DNA from: Steromphala cineraria
Lineage: Eukaryota > Mollusca > Gastropoda > Trochida > Trochidae
DNA: 64,000 nucleotides
Assembly (NCBI GenBank): GCA_916613615.1
Contig: OU744733.1
Span: 32,651,939-32,715,938 of the forward strand
Direction of reading: 5' to 3'
The notes under the pieces are model-generated. The model worked only from the letters and a program-made list of their open reading frames with translations. It was not told where the DNA came from and did not search any database. Positions 37,421 through 49,160 of the stretch are shown here, piece by piece. The position numbers were made by a program, and so were the translations under genes. Every line of letters starts with the position of its first letter. The first letter of the stretch is position 1.

Positions 37421-38396
37421 AAGTCATTTTATGGTAACTTATCATTAAACTAATTATTGTTTGCCCTTTGATAGACATATTTACGTTTTAATTTGCTTCT
37501 TTTACATTATTTTAAAGAGAATTGGGAGCAGTCTATATTGCAATGGAATGTTGGTATTCGGTTATCCATCATCAGTCACTGTCCTGTGACCTCCGTTACT
37601 TATATCTCACCTGGACAACAGTATGTAGGTAAATAATTCTCCCATGCAGCTGAATACATTATGTAGGTGTAAATTGTTGGACATTCAGGTGTAAATGGTT
37701 TGTCTACCTGTAAATCATCGTTACGTCTAACTGTTCTCCACACCTTTGGACGTTTTCTCACAATGAATGCATTCTGTATGTTTCCTTACCTTTCCGTCAA
37801 TTTCCCTTTGATCTCTCCACTCTCTTTTGGGTGGCAACATTCACATGTTGAACAACTGAAACATTGCTGAAAACGCTCTTAACTCACTCACTCGTTCTTC
37901 ACAACTGTGTGAGATATAAATGGAATGAAGACTCAACACACTTATAATAAAGATATATGTGATATGACTTATATATGTATCTGCTCTATACAACAGATTC
38001 CTATCCAGATTCCGACACAATCCCTTGAGAGAAAATATCATATACCTATTGGATCTATGGTCAGCACGAAATGAGAGACACTGTTACAACCAACACACCA
38101 CAGATTTGTTAGCGTTATTGAGCAGTATTTAACCCAAAAATATCAGTAGGTTATCGGTATATTTCAAAATTTGATTTTGGAGCATTTTTTATTTAGAGTT
38201 TCAGCAACCGTAACTTTGACTCTTTTCCAGATAAGAAAAGCTTACTACTGACTGAATACTAAGCTTAACGTGGTAGTATATTAATTAAATTAAACGTATT
38301 TACACATGGGCACAGATATTCAAAGGTATAATGGAATATGAACTTCATAATCTGTATGTTTACGTTATGCCACTTTATATGTTATTTGAGTATTAA

Positions 38397-38725
38397 AGGG
38401 GCAGTATCACGTTTAGGGGGAATATAAGGTAAACAATTAAAAGACAATGTATTTAAACTAGATGGAGCAGTAATAATTCAAATATATAATATAAAGTTAA
38501 GCCATGCGATTCCTTTTTCTTACACGAAATGAATTAAAGGTGTTTACACAAAATGGCCGCCAATGGATTTTATGTGAATCTTCATACTTTGTCCTCTGAC
38601 TATGGATGATTGGCTTGTGTAATGAGATGTTCGACACTATCAAAATAATGCATTTAGCATAAACGTACAATTATCAGTGAACATTTTTAAATATAAAATT
38701 ATCAAAAAACGTGCTCCTGCCCCTT
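38397..38725. mobile_element. TTAA-flanked MITE family K1, copy e (inverted relative to c)
   Basis: A 329-bp element with ends AGGGGCAGTATCACGTTT and AAAACGTGCTCCTGCCCCTT, flanked by TTAA (38393-38396 and 38726-38729). The interior is the reverse complement of copy c, for example ATTGGCTTGTGTAATGAGAT, where copy c has ATCTCATTACACAAGCCAT. Confidence 0.88.
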
Positions 38726-39394
38726 TTAAGAATATAAAGTACAAACTTGCAGGGTAACCTTAATGAGTTCAATTATAAAATAATGTAACGCGGAGAGTAC
38801 ATTGCGGTAGCAAGTTTTAATCACATAACACAACACCTTAAAAGGTAAATGACAGTTAGTATAAGATTCATTCTTGTAGATATGCTGGTAAAATGGCGAT
38901 ACCTCAATCAATGTTAGATAAATGTATTTTATACTTAAAACTAGGTAACCATGTCTGTCTAGTTCACATCTTTAGAGGCATTTATTTGAAATTGAGGAAA
39001 TTCGATATGATTGAACTATATTTGTTAATCACGTTTCCAATCATTATTCTCTACAATAGCCATAGGGTTTGTCTGTGAATATTTGCCCCTTAAACCATTG
39101 ATGTTTACAAATATCATTCTTTTTTAATTACGTTGAGATATGAAGAAAACTGTCCATTGTTGCAACCTCAGCACTTATTTACATAGCACATAGTGGCACT
39201 GGTATTGTCTTACTGAGACAATAGACCTTGTATCTTTTGTGATAATTTCGAGGAAATACGAAGACGTGTTATGTTTTTATTTTCACCCGGGGCAAATATC
39301 AGGGAAGCAATCTTAAACAAACAGATAAAAGATTCACATTTCCAGAAAGTTATTGTAACTCAAAACTGATAGCTTTGTTGACTGTGGAGACGCC

Positions 39395-39457
39395 CATTAT
39401 TCTCTCCCCAAACATGTTTGCTAACCAGAAGAAAGGAATGTGGGGTGAGAAATAATG
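39395..39457. mobile_element. Small CATTATTCTCTCCCCA hairpin
   Basis: A 63-bp inverted repeat: CATTATTCTCTCCCCA and TGGGGTGAGAAATAATG around an internal segment. The ends resemble the CATTCTCTCCCC family at 25443 and 30975, so it may be a deleted relative. Confidence 0.6.
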
Positions 39458-39613
39458 TGCTCAGCATGCTATGAGAGTAATTGATATTAATATTTTCATC
39501 TGGCACAAAAAAATTAAAAAAATAGCATTTCGAGTAAACTCAGGTAACTTTATGAACTGGTTTACGTTACATTATTGTTTTAAAAAACAAATCAATATAA
39601 AGATGACAAATCT

Positions 39614-39812
39614 AAGAAACTTGTTTGAGAGGCATTTTAGAAGTTGGAATGACAATAATGCTGAGGAATATATGGATGACAACTTCTTTGTTCATTGTAT
39701 GCGACGTTTCGAATCAGATTCTTGTGTCGTTCACAAGCAGAGAACAATGAACAAAGAAGTTGTCATCCATGTTTTCCTCAGCATTAAAATCTAAGACAAG
39801 CAAGTTTTCTTC
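39614..39812. mobile_element. Hairpin (foldback) element H2
   Basis: The inner arms are about 42 bp: 39657-39698 (AATGCTGAGGAATATATGGA...) and 39744-39785 (...CCATGTTTTCCTCAGCATT), separated by about 45 bp. A weaker outer match (AAGAAACTTGTTTG / CAAGCAAGTTTTCTT) extends it to about 199 bp. The arms contain TGGATGACAACTTCTTTG, very like TGGATATACAACTTCTTT in H1 (11450). The long frame across it is a by-product. Confidence 0.82.
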
Positions 39813-40355
39813 ATTACAATGTCTTTATTGTGAACATACACGGTGCTTCGGTGACTATGCCTATTCTTTGATAAGGTGATATGTGCGTTTCTGATGCCCT
39901 TTAAATATTTCTGTTTTTATCTGAAGATTGGGTTATTATGTATGACTTATGAATCAGTACAGTGAATGAAATAGTGCCTGACCACCTAGTTTCTTTGATC
40001 TGGGATGGTAATCTTTTTTAAGTTTGTCTTCATTTTGACCATTAAACTAAACAAAATACCAGCTTCATTTTTAGTTTGTTGCATACACTGACCAATGTTT
40101 AACATTTAGGCTTTGTAAGAATCACAAAAGTAATAAGTATAGATATTACCTTCAAAACACAAATATAAAACAGTTTCTATCTATAATGAAAAACCCTATC
40201 AATATCTATCCCTCAAACACTGTTAATGAAAAATAAACATAAAGACATGATATTTTCCATGTCACTATACGACCATAAAGAATTCTCGAGTCATGGATAT
40301 CCAAAAAGTGTTTTCATTGGCTGCAAATAAGGGAGATATTTTAAGTTACAACTTT

Positions 40356-40447
40356 TTGCCGCTAGGGCAATCTGCCGGAACCCCGGGATCTTGGCGTAAT
40401 AGAACAGAGGCCTGCTCGCACTGAGCTGCCTCTGTTGGGAGAGAATG
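40356..40447. mobile_element. CATTCTC-ended MITE family C, right-end fragment
   Basis: The segment CTGCCGGAACC...GCGTAATAGAACAGAGGC...CTGCCTCTGTTGGGAGAGAATG matches the right third of the 344-bp copy at 31225-31318. The left end is absent. Confidence 0.75.
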
Positions 40448-41124
40448 ACAAACCATTGGTAAGAGAAAGGTATGTTGGCTATCTATGATATTCCAATGCA
40501 CATGATCGCATACGGCAAATTCCTCTATATTCAAAATGACAAATGGTCTGAATTTGTTTATGATTTGTTTTATCAAATCATGCAGAGATAATCATTCCTT
40601 CATCAGACAATAACACATTTATTGTTGACACTCAGCGCCGACTGCTGTGAACAGTCAATTCAATTTTCGGTTGATGTGTGATTTGTATGAATAGGGGAAC
40701 TCAAGCAGTAAATCCGTAAACGATATTATTTGATTCGGAGTATCCAATCAAGTGGATATGATGAGAGAAATAGATTGAAAATTATTTGATCATTTTATGC
40801 CCTTGGTATTCTGTGATAGATTCAAATCGTTTTGTTTGCTTCCACACAAAATGGGCTATATGTTTTATTTTCAAATAAGGATGCTATGGTTGAAAATAGT
40901 AACTATTTTCGCAAATGTGTCTAGCTTATAATTGTATATAATTTTGTAAGCTTCTATTTTACTGTTTAAACAATGAAATCTTTGAATTACTCATGTTTAC
41001 GTAAAACAAATATAACACTTAGACTAGAATCATAATTCGCTTTAAGATACCAGCTTCTAAACTTAGTACTAAAGGAAAATCGTAACACTGTGACCATGAA
41101 GTATCCAAAGGACTTTATTTAGAA

Positions 41125-41285
41125 GATAAATAGTTGCGTTTGTAAAATTTCCGGGATTCATTGTTATTCAACACCCGCAAATTTAGTTTAAAACCGACGG
41201 CGTTAGCCGGAGGTTTTAAACGCTAAAATTTGCGGGTGTTGAATAACAATGAATCCCGGAAATTTTACAAACGCAACTATTTATC
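41125..41285. mobile_element. 161-bp palindromic foldback element
   Basis: The left arm from GATAAATAGTTGCGTTTGTA through CAACACCCGCAAATTT is mirrored by AAATTTGCGGGTGTTG to CGCAACTATTTATC. The arms are about 70 bp and nearly perfect; the centre is GACGGCGTTAGCCGG. A separate TTTGCGGGTGTT word occurs at about 41911-41922, so the neighbourhood may include a decayed relative. Confidence 0.85.
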
Positions 41286-42564
41286 GATATTGTAACATGA
41301 CCGTTAGTTATAAGCATTTTAAGAGCGAACTCTTTTTTTTTCGTAGGGATCTCTGAGTTGAAAGGATCTAACGACTGATCAATTATTGTTATAGGTGTTC
41401 GCAGCTATAAAGAAGAATGAATTCCCAGTGTTATAGACATTAAAATAGTGTTCTTATATTGTAAACCAGTTGCACTCATAAAGATGAGATCTTATAGTTT
41501 TCATTGTGACATTTATGAGAGAGAAAACAGTTATAAAATTCATAAACTAACAGGAACAAACCCGACTGAACAACTATCTTAAACTAGCCTAGACCATTGT
41601 GACGGTGACGTGATCATTATGACGTCATAACCGTTGGCCTTTGTGACGTCGTGCCATGGAAACGGCATTCGAAAGAAACCGGCCGCATGGCACAAGGCGG
41701 CAAATTAGGAGAAACTAAGCCAATTAAGAAAGTTTAGTTACAAAGCAAATAGAAAAGGATTTTTGGCATCTACGGGAATGCGCAAGTTAGAAAATGACAA
41801 CTACAACAGTAAAATGTGAATCGGGCACGAATATTGGGAGAATCAGAACATTTTAATGTTGAGGCGGACCAAATAATGTATCCTTTCGCGGTGATTCGCC
41901 TCAACCAATTTGCGGGTGTTCATTACCATTTAACTCTGGGAAATCCTTCAAATCAACCAATCAGAAACGAGTATTTACCGAAGTCATCTTACAATATGAG
42001 TTAAAGGTACAGTAGCATTTTCAAGAGTTTTTCACAAGACGGTACCACTATATCATCCAATCATAGGCTTTGTATTCTTCCTGTTCCTCATTAACCAGCC
42101 AATCAGCGCTATCAACTCTACCATCTGCAGAACGTGTTGTTCTAACCAAGGGAGATAATGAGATGAACTACTTTTCTCTAGCAATAGTGACAAGTTCCTG
42201 GTTAGAGATGTGTTTTGGATTTCGAAGCTTATTAAGAGCTTATTTCTGTTTTGACCATTGACTTCTTGTGATAATACGTTGTGAGGTGTTTACAGGTTTA
42301 CTGTGTGGTTAAACAAATATGACCAGCTGTTTGAAGGTCGAAATCAAGGTGAAGGTCATCTTACGATCATTAAGCAAGCTTCTTTTCATCTATTGGTACC
42401 TTGTTATCTTGTAATGAAGAAGTTGAATTTAAATCTCGTACGTCATATATATCTGAAATCAACACATTTGATGAATTAGTCATAACAGCTTACATACAGT
42501 CAATGTATACAACAACTAATAAGTACAAGGTCTTTTCTTATTGAAAAAAACATGACTATAAATG

Positions 42565-42982
42565 CAATCTAGTTAAAACTAGCTGTAATGTTATCGTCCC
42601 CTAAGTCCTTACGTTACATCTAGCTACTAACCCACCTAGTCCGTGTCGCGCATGCGCGGATTTCAACCTATGGAAAAAGGACTGGCTGATCTCTTTGAAT
42701 CGGGCGTCGTTAGGATTTATATTGCATTTTACACATTATGAGCATAAATATCAATGATTTAGTGTATTACTTATTGGAAATAAACATTACAGCTAGTTTT
42801 AACTAGATTGTTCGATTTTAACAGCTTGTATTAACTAGATTGTCCGATTCAAAGGGATCAGCCAGTTCTTTTTCCATTGGTTGATTTACGCGCATGCGCG
42901 ACACGGACCAGGTGGGTTAGTAGCTAGATGTAACGTAAGGACTTAGGGGACGATAACATTACAGCTAGTTTTAACTAGATTG
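42565..42982. mobile_element. 418-bp long-terminal-inverted-repeat element with 9-bp target duplication
   Basis: The termini CAATCTAGTTAAAACTAGCT and AGCTAGTTTTAACTAGATTG extend into arms of about 140 bp (left to about 42709, right from about 42842). Exact 9-bp duplications, CTATAAATG, flank it (42556-42564 and 42983-42991). A 9-bp duplication with long inverted repeats fits a Mutator-like non-autonomous element. Each arm carries CGCGCATGCGCG. The spacer contains an extra copy of the terminal sequence (about 42787-42847). Confidence 0.92.
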
Positions 42983-43995
42983 CTATAAATGCTGAGTATT
43001 ATTTAAATTGTTGAAAGTTTTCAAGCTTCCAGTTATGTTGACGTTTAATATTATGATGATGATGATGTTTAAGAGTGAAAGATGGATGAAAATCAGAATC
43101 TTTTTGCAAGGGGGTTATAGACCTTATGACATTACAAATTGATGAAGTTCGAAAATAGAATTTACCGGAATCTTGTCTTTAGAACTTTGTTTCACAAAAA
43201 TCCTTTGAAGGACCACATAATCAAATTGTAACTCCATTCATCTCAAAACTATTTAAAATCTGAAATGGTTTCACACTGAACGTATTAAGGACAAAAATGT
43301 CAAAATGTGTTGACAACTAACATGTCTTTTGAAAAACGTTGAATCAAAGTGACACTCTAAAAATCATTTCTTAAAGAAACCTTTTAGGGAAAAGCTGATA
43401 TCAATAACAATTCCAAACAACGTTTAAGCGCCGTTGGCAGATTGTCTTGTACAATGGCATCAATCACTCTTATACTAAATGAAGATGCTACGTGTACCAG
43501 AAAGCTTTGATAACTTTTTATTCATCTTTATGCTTTGGATTTTTCCAAGACTAATTGATACAGGGAAAAAACAACTGCCTCAAATTGCAATGTGAGTCAC
43601 GACAAACCCAATCGTAGAGCAGATAATTAAAGTAAAGTTGCTTGTAGAACAATGTAACTCAAAGTTCAAATAATGCGTGCGTCGTTTGAACATTTTAGTC
43701 GATGTTTCTTTGGAAGCACTTTGTGTTCGTGTTTTTATCAAATGAATACGTCACCTTGATTTTATTCTTTTGAAGAAAAGATTATGAGTTTTGATTAAAT
43801 AATCTACACATTCAAGGTACAGATATGTGTACTTGTCCGAAACAAAGGGGCATGGGTGTAGGTGTTCTGCAATAAATTGTAAGTTGGAAATTTTTTTTGG
43901 CAAAGAAACATTAAAATTGGGTACAGTTTTGTTAAATGTCATTTCATGAAATAATGATCAAAATGAAAATGTTTTAAGAAAACTTCAGAAATCAA

Positions 43996-44253
43996 GTTTT
44001 TAGCTGAAAGGTCCGATGGGCTTATTGGATGACATGGTGTCCGGCGTCCGTCCGTCCGTCCGTAAATTTTGTGCATCTTCTGCAGAACCAAAAGGCATAG
44101 AAAGCTGCAATCTTGTGTATAGACCCCTTGACTAGTGAGGATTATAAATTGTAACTTTGGTGACCCTGTGATACCTAATAAGGGCCACATCGGCCGTCCT
44201 AAAGGAAAATTAAAGATGGCGCCTGATGAGCTACAGAGCCAATGACTCTATTT
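43996..44253 (+). mobile_element. Pearl-like / Helentron-associated element P, copy 3
   Basis: It starts GTTTTTAGCTGAAAGGTCCGATGGGC, has a short CCGT run (44046-44062), a single core unit, and the standard end CCTGATGAGCTACAGAGCCAATGACTCTATTT. The hairpin has one mismatch. Confidence 0.78.
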
Positions 44254-46043
44254 CATATATATTTTCAATTTGCTTCACGAATCCCTGCCAACTGTGGTGC
44301 TGTAGAAAAATGGGTTTCATCAATAAATATGCAATACGAACCATTGTATATTTATCTGCAAACAACTCTTTTAGCTTAAGGATGATTGGCTACTTCGAAC
44401 CTTAGCAACTGCGTTAGTACTTTCATGATATATGCGCTAAGTTTGAAATTGATGAAACAAACTAATGTTCATAACGTCCCAGGCATTCTAAGAAAATTGA
44501 CACATAAACACCAGGTACGATTCATTATCAAGGTAACCAAAGGTAACTGTCACAGTATGCTGGTTCTATGCAATTTATATAATTTTATCGAAACTAAGTG
44601 TAATTAATTCAATATCCATTGTCTATATTTTAGTTGTCTATATATAGATGACAAGCTAGAGCAATATTTCCGTAGTCTTACGTCTGTTCATCAACACATG
44701 CTTTTAACACATCTCATTTGCTCAGGTAGGTTATTGATGTACTAGATGGCTCGCAGATAATAACGGTTATCATTATAAACTGTGTGTAGTCGATAATTGC
44801 TGCTTAAGACATGCTTATTTTATTAGCCAGAGTACTTAGATTATGATCTGTGTATTTACTGCAAGGTGAAATGGACAGGTGTTCTTCATAACAAGGCTTG
44901 GGGTCTTTGAGAACAAGAACAGAGGAAGGTGCCGATGTTGTTTTAGATAACATCTGGAGATGGAAACAGTGTTATCATGTGTTATAACTACCGAATAATA
45001 TGAGTAATAACCGCCAGAATACATAACGCATTTCCAATACGTTAGCATGCCCAAAGCTATGGCATATTATCCCTGGTCAACATGTGCAGAAAGCTTCTTG
45101 TGGAAGGTTAACGTGCAAACGTCTAAATGTCCCTGCTACTGTTTGGTCGAAGGCACATTTCAAGTTATATTGTTACTAATACTTTTTACATTAAAGAAGA
45201 ACATGTTCTTTTGGATAGTTGTTACAATAGTTTCTAAACGCTATACATAGCCCTTCGTAGTCTCAGATATGCTTGATAATGTTGTCGTCTAACCATCAAA
45301 ACATCTGCCACACTGATATTGTTGACTCTACTGAATACTTGATACTTGGTAAGGGATTTCCTTGAGATGTAAATGTATCAAAGATTGTCGTTATTCATTA
45401 TTCATACCTGGAATTTATCTCTACCTTGTTCCAAATCTTAATTGTGAAATGTGCGATTATTTAAGAGTTGAAAGCTAGGGTAAGCTTAAGTGGACTGAAC
45501 ATCTTTCAACGAACCAAAACTATGTGTTTGTTTAAAAGAAAGGAGCGATAAGTGAATTCGACAAAGTCTATATGTTCATAGAACTTTAAAGTTTGGGAAT
45601 CGTCATTCATGTCAGTACGAAGAAAACTTTCTATGGCAATTATAAGTTCCAGATAGAATGATTCCCTAAAGCAGCTTAAGACTATTCGTATATCTCTTTC
45701 ACTTGCAAGAGCAGCAGTTTAGAGACAGTGAGCATGTTTTGTATTAATCGCCTCGAATTTCGCCCACATACTTGAAGAATCGGTAAGTGTTCTGCAGATA
45801 CTAATCCTTTAGACTTAATTTACTGAAGGAGTTTGATAGACAGGGACGAAACTAGGATAAAGGGGGATAAGGTATATTTATTGATTCAGAAAGTTAGACT
45901 CCAAACGAATTCAAAATTTCAAACTTAGTTTATAATTTGAATTCCCGTTTAAATGTTCTTGTCCATATGCTAAGAGTACATCGAAGGGTACTATAAAAAT
46001 AAGATCAAGGTATGGCTGAATCACCTGAAAGAACTACATTGGA

Positions 46044-46440
46044 TTTTTAGCTCATCAGGTATGAAAGACCCGAAGGGCTTATGGCATGGCATGGCGTCAA
46101 TCCGTCCGTCCGTCCATCTGTAAACATTTTCGACTACTTCTCCAGAGCCAATGACTCTAGAGAGCTGAACTTTGATGTGCAGACTCCTTGGCAAAAGGGG
46201 ATTGTAAATAGTAAATTTCGTGACCCCATGACCCCAAATGGGGTCATAGGGGTCAAAACCTTAAAAACCTATTTTTATCTTCTTCTCCAGTTCCATAAGG
46301 TCTAGAGAGCTGACAAGTTGTGTGTAGACTCCTTGGCCAATGGGGATTCTAAATTTTAGATTTTGTGACCCCATGACCCCAATTGGGGTCACAAGGCACA
46401 AAACCTTGAAAACCTATTTTTATCTTCTTTTCAAATTTCA
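46044..46440 (+). mobile_element. Pearl-like / Helentron-associated element P, copy 4 (3'-truncated)
   Basis: It starts TTTTTAGCTCATCAGGTATG, has a short CCGT run (about 46101-46115), and two diverged core units (TTCTCCAGAGCCAATGACTC... and TTCTCCAGTTCCATAAGGTC...) with extra GACCCCATGACCCCAA words. The GAGCTACAGAGCC end is missing. Confidence 0.72.
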
Positions 46441-48371
46441 TTTTGACGAAGCAACTGTTGAACAACATAATATCATGTAAACCCTTAGATTATTGCCAGG
46501 ATAAGCCATATATTTGTATCACCATTTTGAACAGAATTTTGTTTTCGAGCCAAATTTGTGTTTGAAATTAGAAGGCGAGTACTCGTCTATTCTAAATGAT
46601 CTAGTAAATGCCATCGGTATGTGTTTCCTTTACGTTAAAGTTTCCGTTGTATAATCATATCCTTATCATGTGCTGCACATTTATGCGAAACATAATTTGT
46701 TTATCTTTCACACACAAAAATCTTCTTTCAATCTTGTTGCATGATATGATATTTTTAAGATTAATTTAAATAGGAGATAGCAACTTAAAATTCCTTTTAT
46801 TGCAATGTCACGGGTTTTATTCATGTTTATTGTTTTGACTTACTTAATCGTTCGAATTTATCAAGAGAAGCAATTTTCAAAAAGGCAAAATTGAAAAAAA
46901 ATTTGAAAAAATGCATACTTGTCTTTTCTTACCAAATTCGGTTTAAGTTTATTTTTATTTATACACAGGATAAATGGAGTGCTAGTGTATGAAGTCTCAA
47001 GACTCCGTTAATCACGTGTTTGAAGAGAAAGCAGGATAAAACTGCATTAAATCCAGAAAGTCTTAAAAGATTATTCCAGTTATCGCCTTTAACCGATCTG
47101 CAAAAAGAGTCAATAAATGTCATTGAGGATGAAACTTCTTCGCCTTTGATGCCTCAAATGATCTCCACAATGTTCTACTCATAAGAACCTTAATCTATGT
47201 CATGTAAATTGGCAAACTCATATAAACCTTGATTAAAAAGTAAATAAATTTTCCTACAACCTTTACACTTTGGCATGAGAGGCAGTAGTCTCTTTAGATA
47301 GTTCTAACCAATGTCGACATCGCCCGAGGGCCCTCATTTAATTAACACTTTCAATTTTACCAGCTTTCATGATAAAACACGCTTCCAAAAGGACCATTGA
47401 TACAAATAAATTGCTTGGAAGAGCTCACCATCTGATTTATCGATCTCCCTCCCAGGAGAGTTCCTAACAAGGGGAGGTAATGACAGCATGGACTCATCCT
47501 GGCTTGTCAAGCAGTTAGCTGTACATTGCCTGGTTAATATCCATCTTCCTTTAAATCCTATGGTTTAGTTGGTCACCTACGGGAATAATAAAACTTCTCT
47601 CCACTACTTGTAAGCCCTATTTACGACCATGAGGTCTTTGCCACAATGTCTCGGAAATAGTCGGAGATCTTTATCTTCCTGCTTGATATTAACAGTTGCT
47701 TTAATATTGCACTGCTTGGATAATGAAAACATTATTGCCAAGAGCAATTGTCATATTTTCTAGCATCATGAAAAGACTGGAACTTTCATCACATGTTGGT
47801 AGCTTTTGTGACTATGTTGTTGTTTATGCCTATGGCAATAGTGCAATTTACCCAGTATTAAGGCTGTAATCCGCCATACAGTAATCTAGGATTTTGGTAA
47901 TTTATGATTTGGTATCAATTCACACGCTGGGGTGATACACATCTAGAATATTCAAGTGAGACATTTAAAAAAATCCTTCTTGTAAAAAATGGCAATTCGC
48001 AGTCTTAAGCTGGAAAAGGAAATAAGTTTTGTGTACATCCCCTTTTGAGGATCTATTCTGTTACAATTAATGACCATTGTGAGCATACTATTTCTTCATG
48101 ATTTATGATAGGTTGCTAAGGGGCTGTAACACTTATTTAAGTTGTTGATTCAAATTGATACTCAGTTTGCGTATTTCATGCTCTTGTGCATTTATTGCAA
48201 ATTCCATTTGAAACAGGCATGGTTGCAAAGCTCCTCCTTAATCATAGTCTTAAAGTAAAATAAAAGTGGAAGTTCCCTTTATATTCTCAAAGATATATGC
48301 AGATTGAATTGTCTCTTTTAGATTATGCCTAAGAATATGAATACACACCCATGTAGTTCCATATTCGTCAA

Positions 48372-48650
48372 TCATATGGTACAGTGTTTGCACCAACCTC
48401 CATTATCCAACCTTATCGTGTCTTGTTGATTCTGTCGGTGCATTATTGATGGGTCAGGGTGATCACGAGTAAACAGAAGCATCCTCCCAGTGTTTGTCTT
48501 GGCACTCGACCCATCACATGCACTGTCTGAAGTTTGGTTTTGTTTATTCTGGTCATTAATTCCCATTCGCATGGAATTGGAAATGAAATGTTTCAGGAAT
48601 GGCAGGTGTGTCACACCTTTAAGTAAAATGGGAGTGTTACGAACACAGTT
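48372..48650. repeat. Conserved island S5, copy in unit A
   Basis: This nearly matches 58905-59170. The core around GGTGCATTATTGATGGGTCA and GGCACTCGACCCATCACATG (about 48435-48535) differs by only one base in about 100, better conserved than the other islands. The minus-strand frame is open in both copies (SDSACDGSSAKTNT..., RMLLFTRDHPDPSIMHRQN). Coding potential is unproven. Confidence 0.7.
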
Positions 48651-49160
48651 ATTTAAATTCCAATTTATTGACACGATAGTAAAGACACTTTTCAGGCATG
48701 GCAAATTTTAATTGGAATTGGATTTTTTGTTGACACTACATAAGAATAATTATTTCAGACATGACAGGTGTACAGGTGTATTGCACCTTTACTTAAGGTT
48801 ACCTGACAGATTTACCCTGTTTTCATTCAACTCGCAAAGATACAAAACAAATTTTTTATCTGTGTCGAATTGGAAATATGTTTAAGTAAGTAAATGATAA
48901 CACAGTTCATTTTCAGTTATGAAGTATAGCATAAATTGTTGAATATATTACGATGCCTTAAATCACTACACATTGCGTGATATTAAACCCACTATCTGTG
49001 GTCTAAGCTTGACTGTAAACTACAAAGTCAGTCGTCTTGATCAGTAACATGTATCTAATGCACTTATTGGATAGTCATCAAGTATACATTCACTTTCTAT
49101 AAGTTTGCTGGACCTAAGAAACATGCCCGATATCTGACGAGCTCATTATTAAGATATTCA

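Larger units (their letters stand above)
44650..48700 (+). repeat. Intron block, unit A of three
   Basis: Unit A shares ordered islands with units B and C. S1, around GCTCGCAGATAATAACGG (44749), runs from about 44660 to 44930. S3, around GATCTCCCTCCCAGGAG (47442), runs from about 47305 to 48010. S5 runs from about 48370 to 48650. Unit A is the most altered: pearl copy 4 sits inside it and islands S2 and S4 were not found. Confidence 0.75.

Noticed and set aside
39471..39794. 107-codon frame on the + strand
   Set aside because: It runs through the H2 inverted repeat, which explains its length; it is not a gene.
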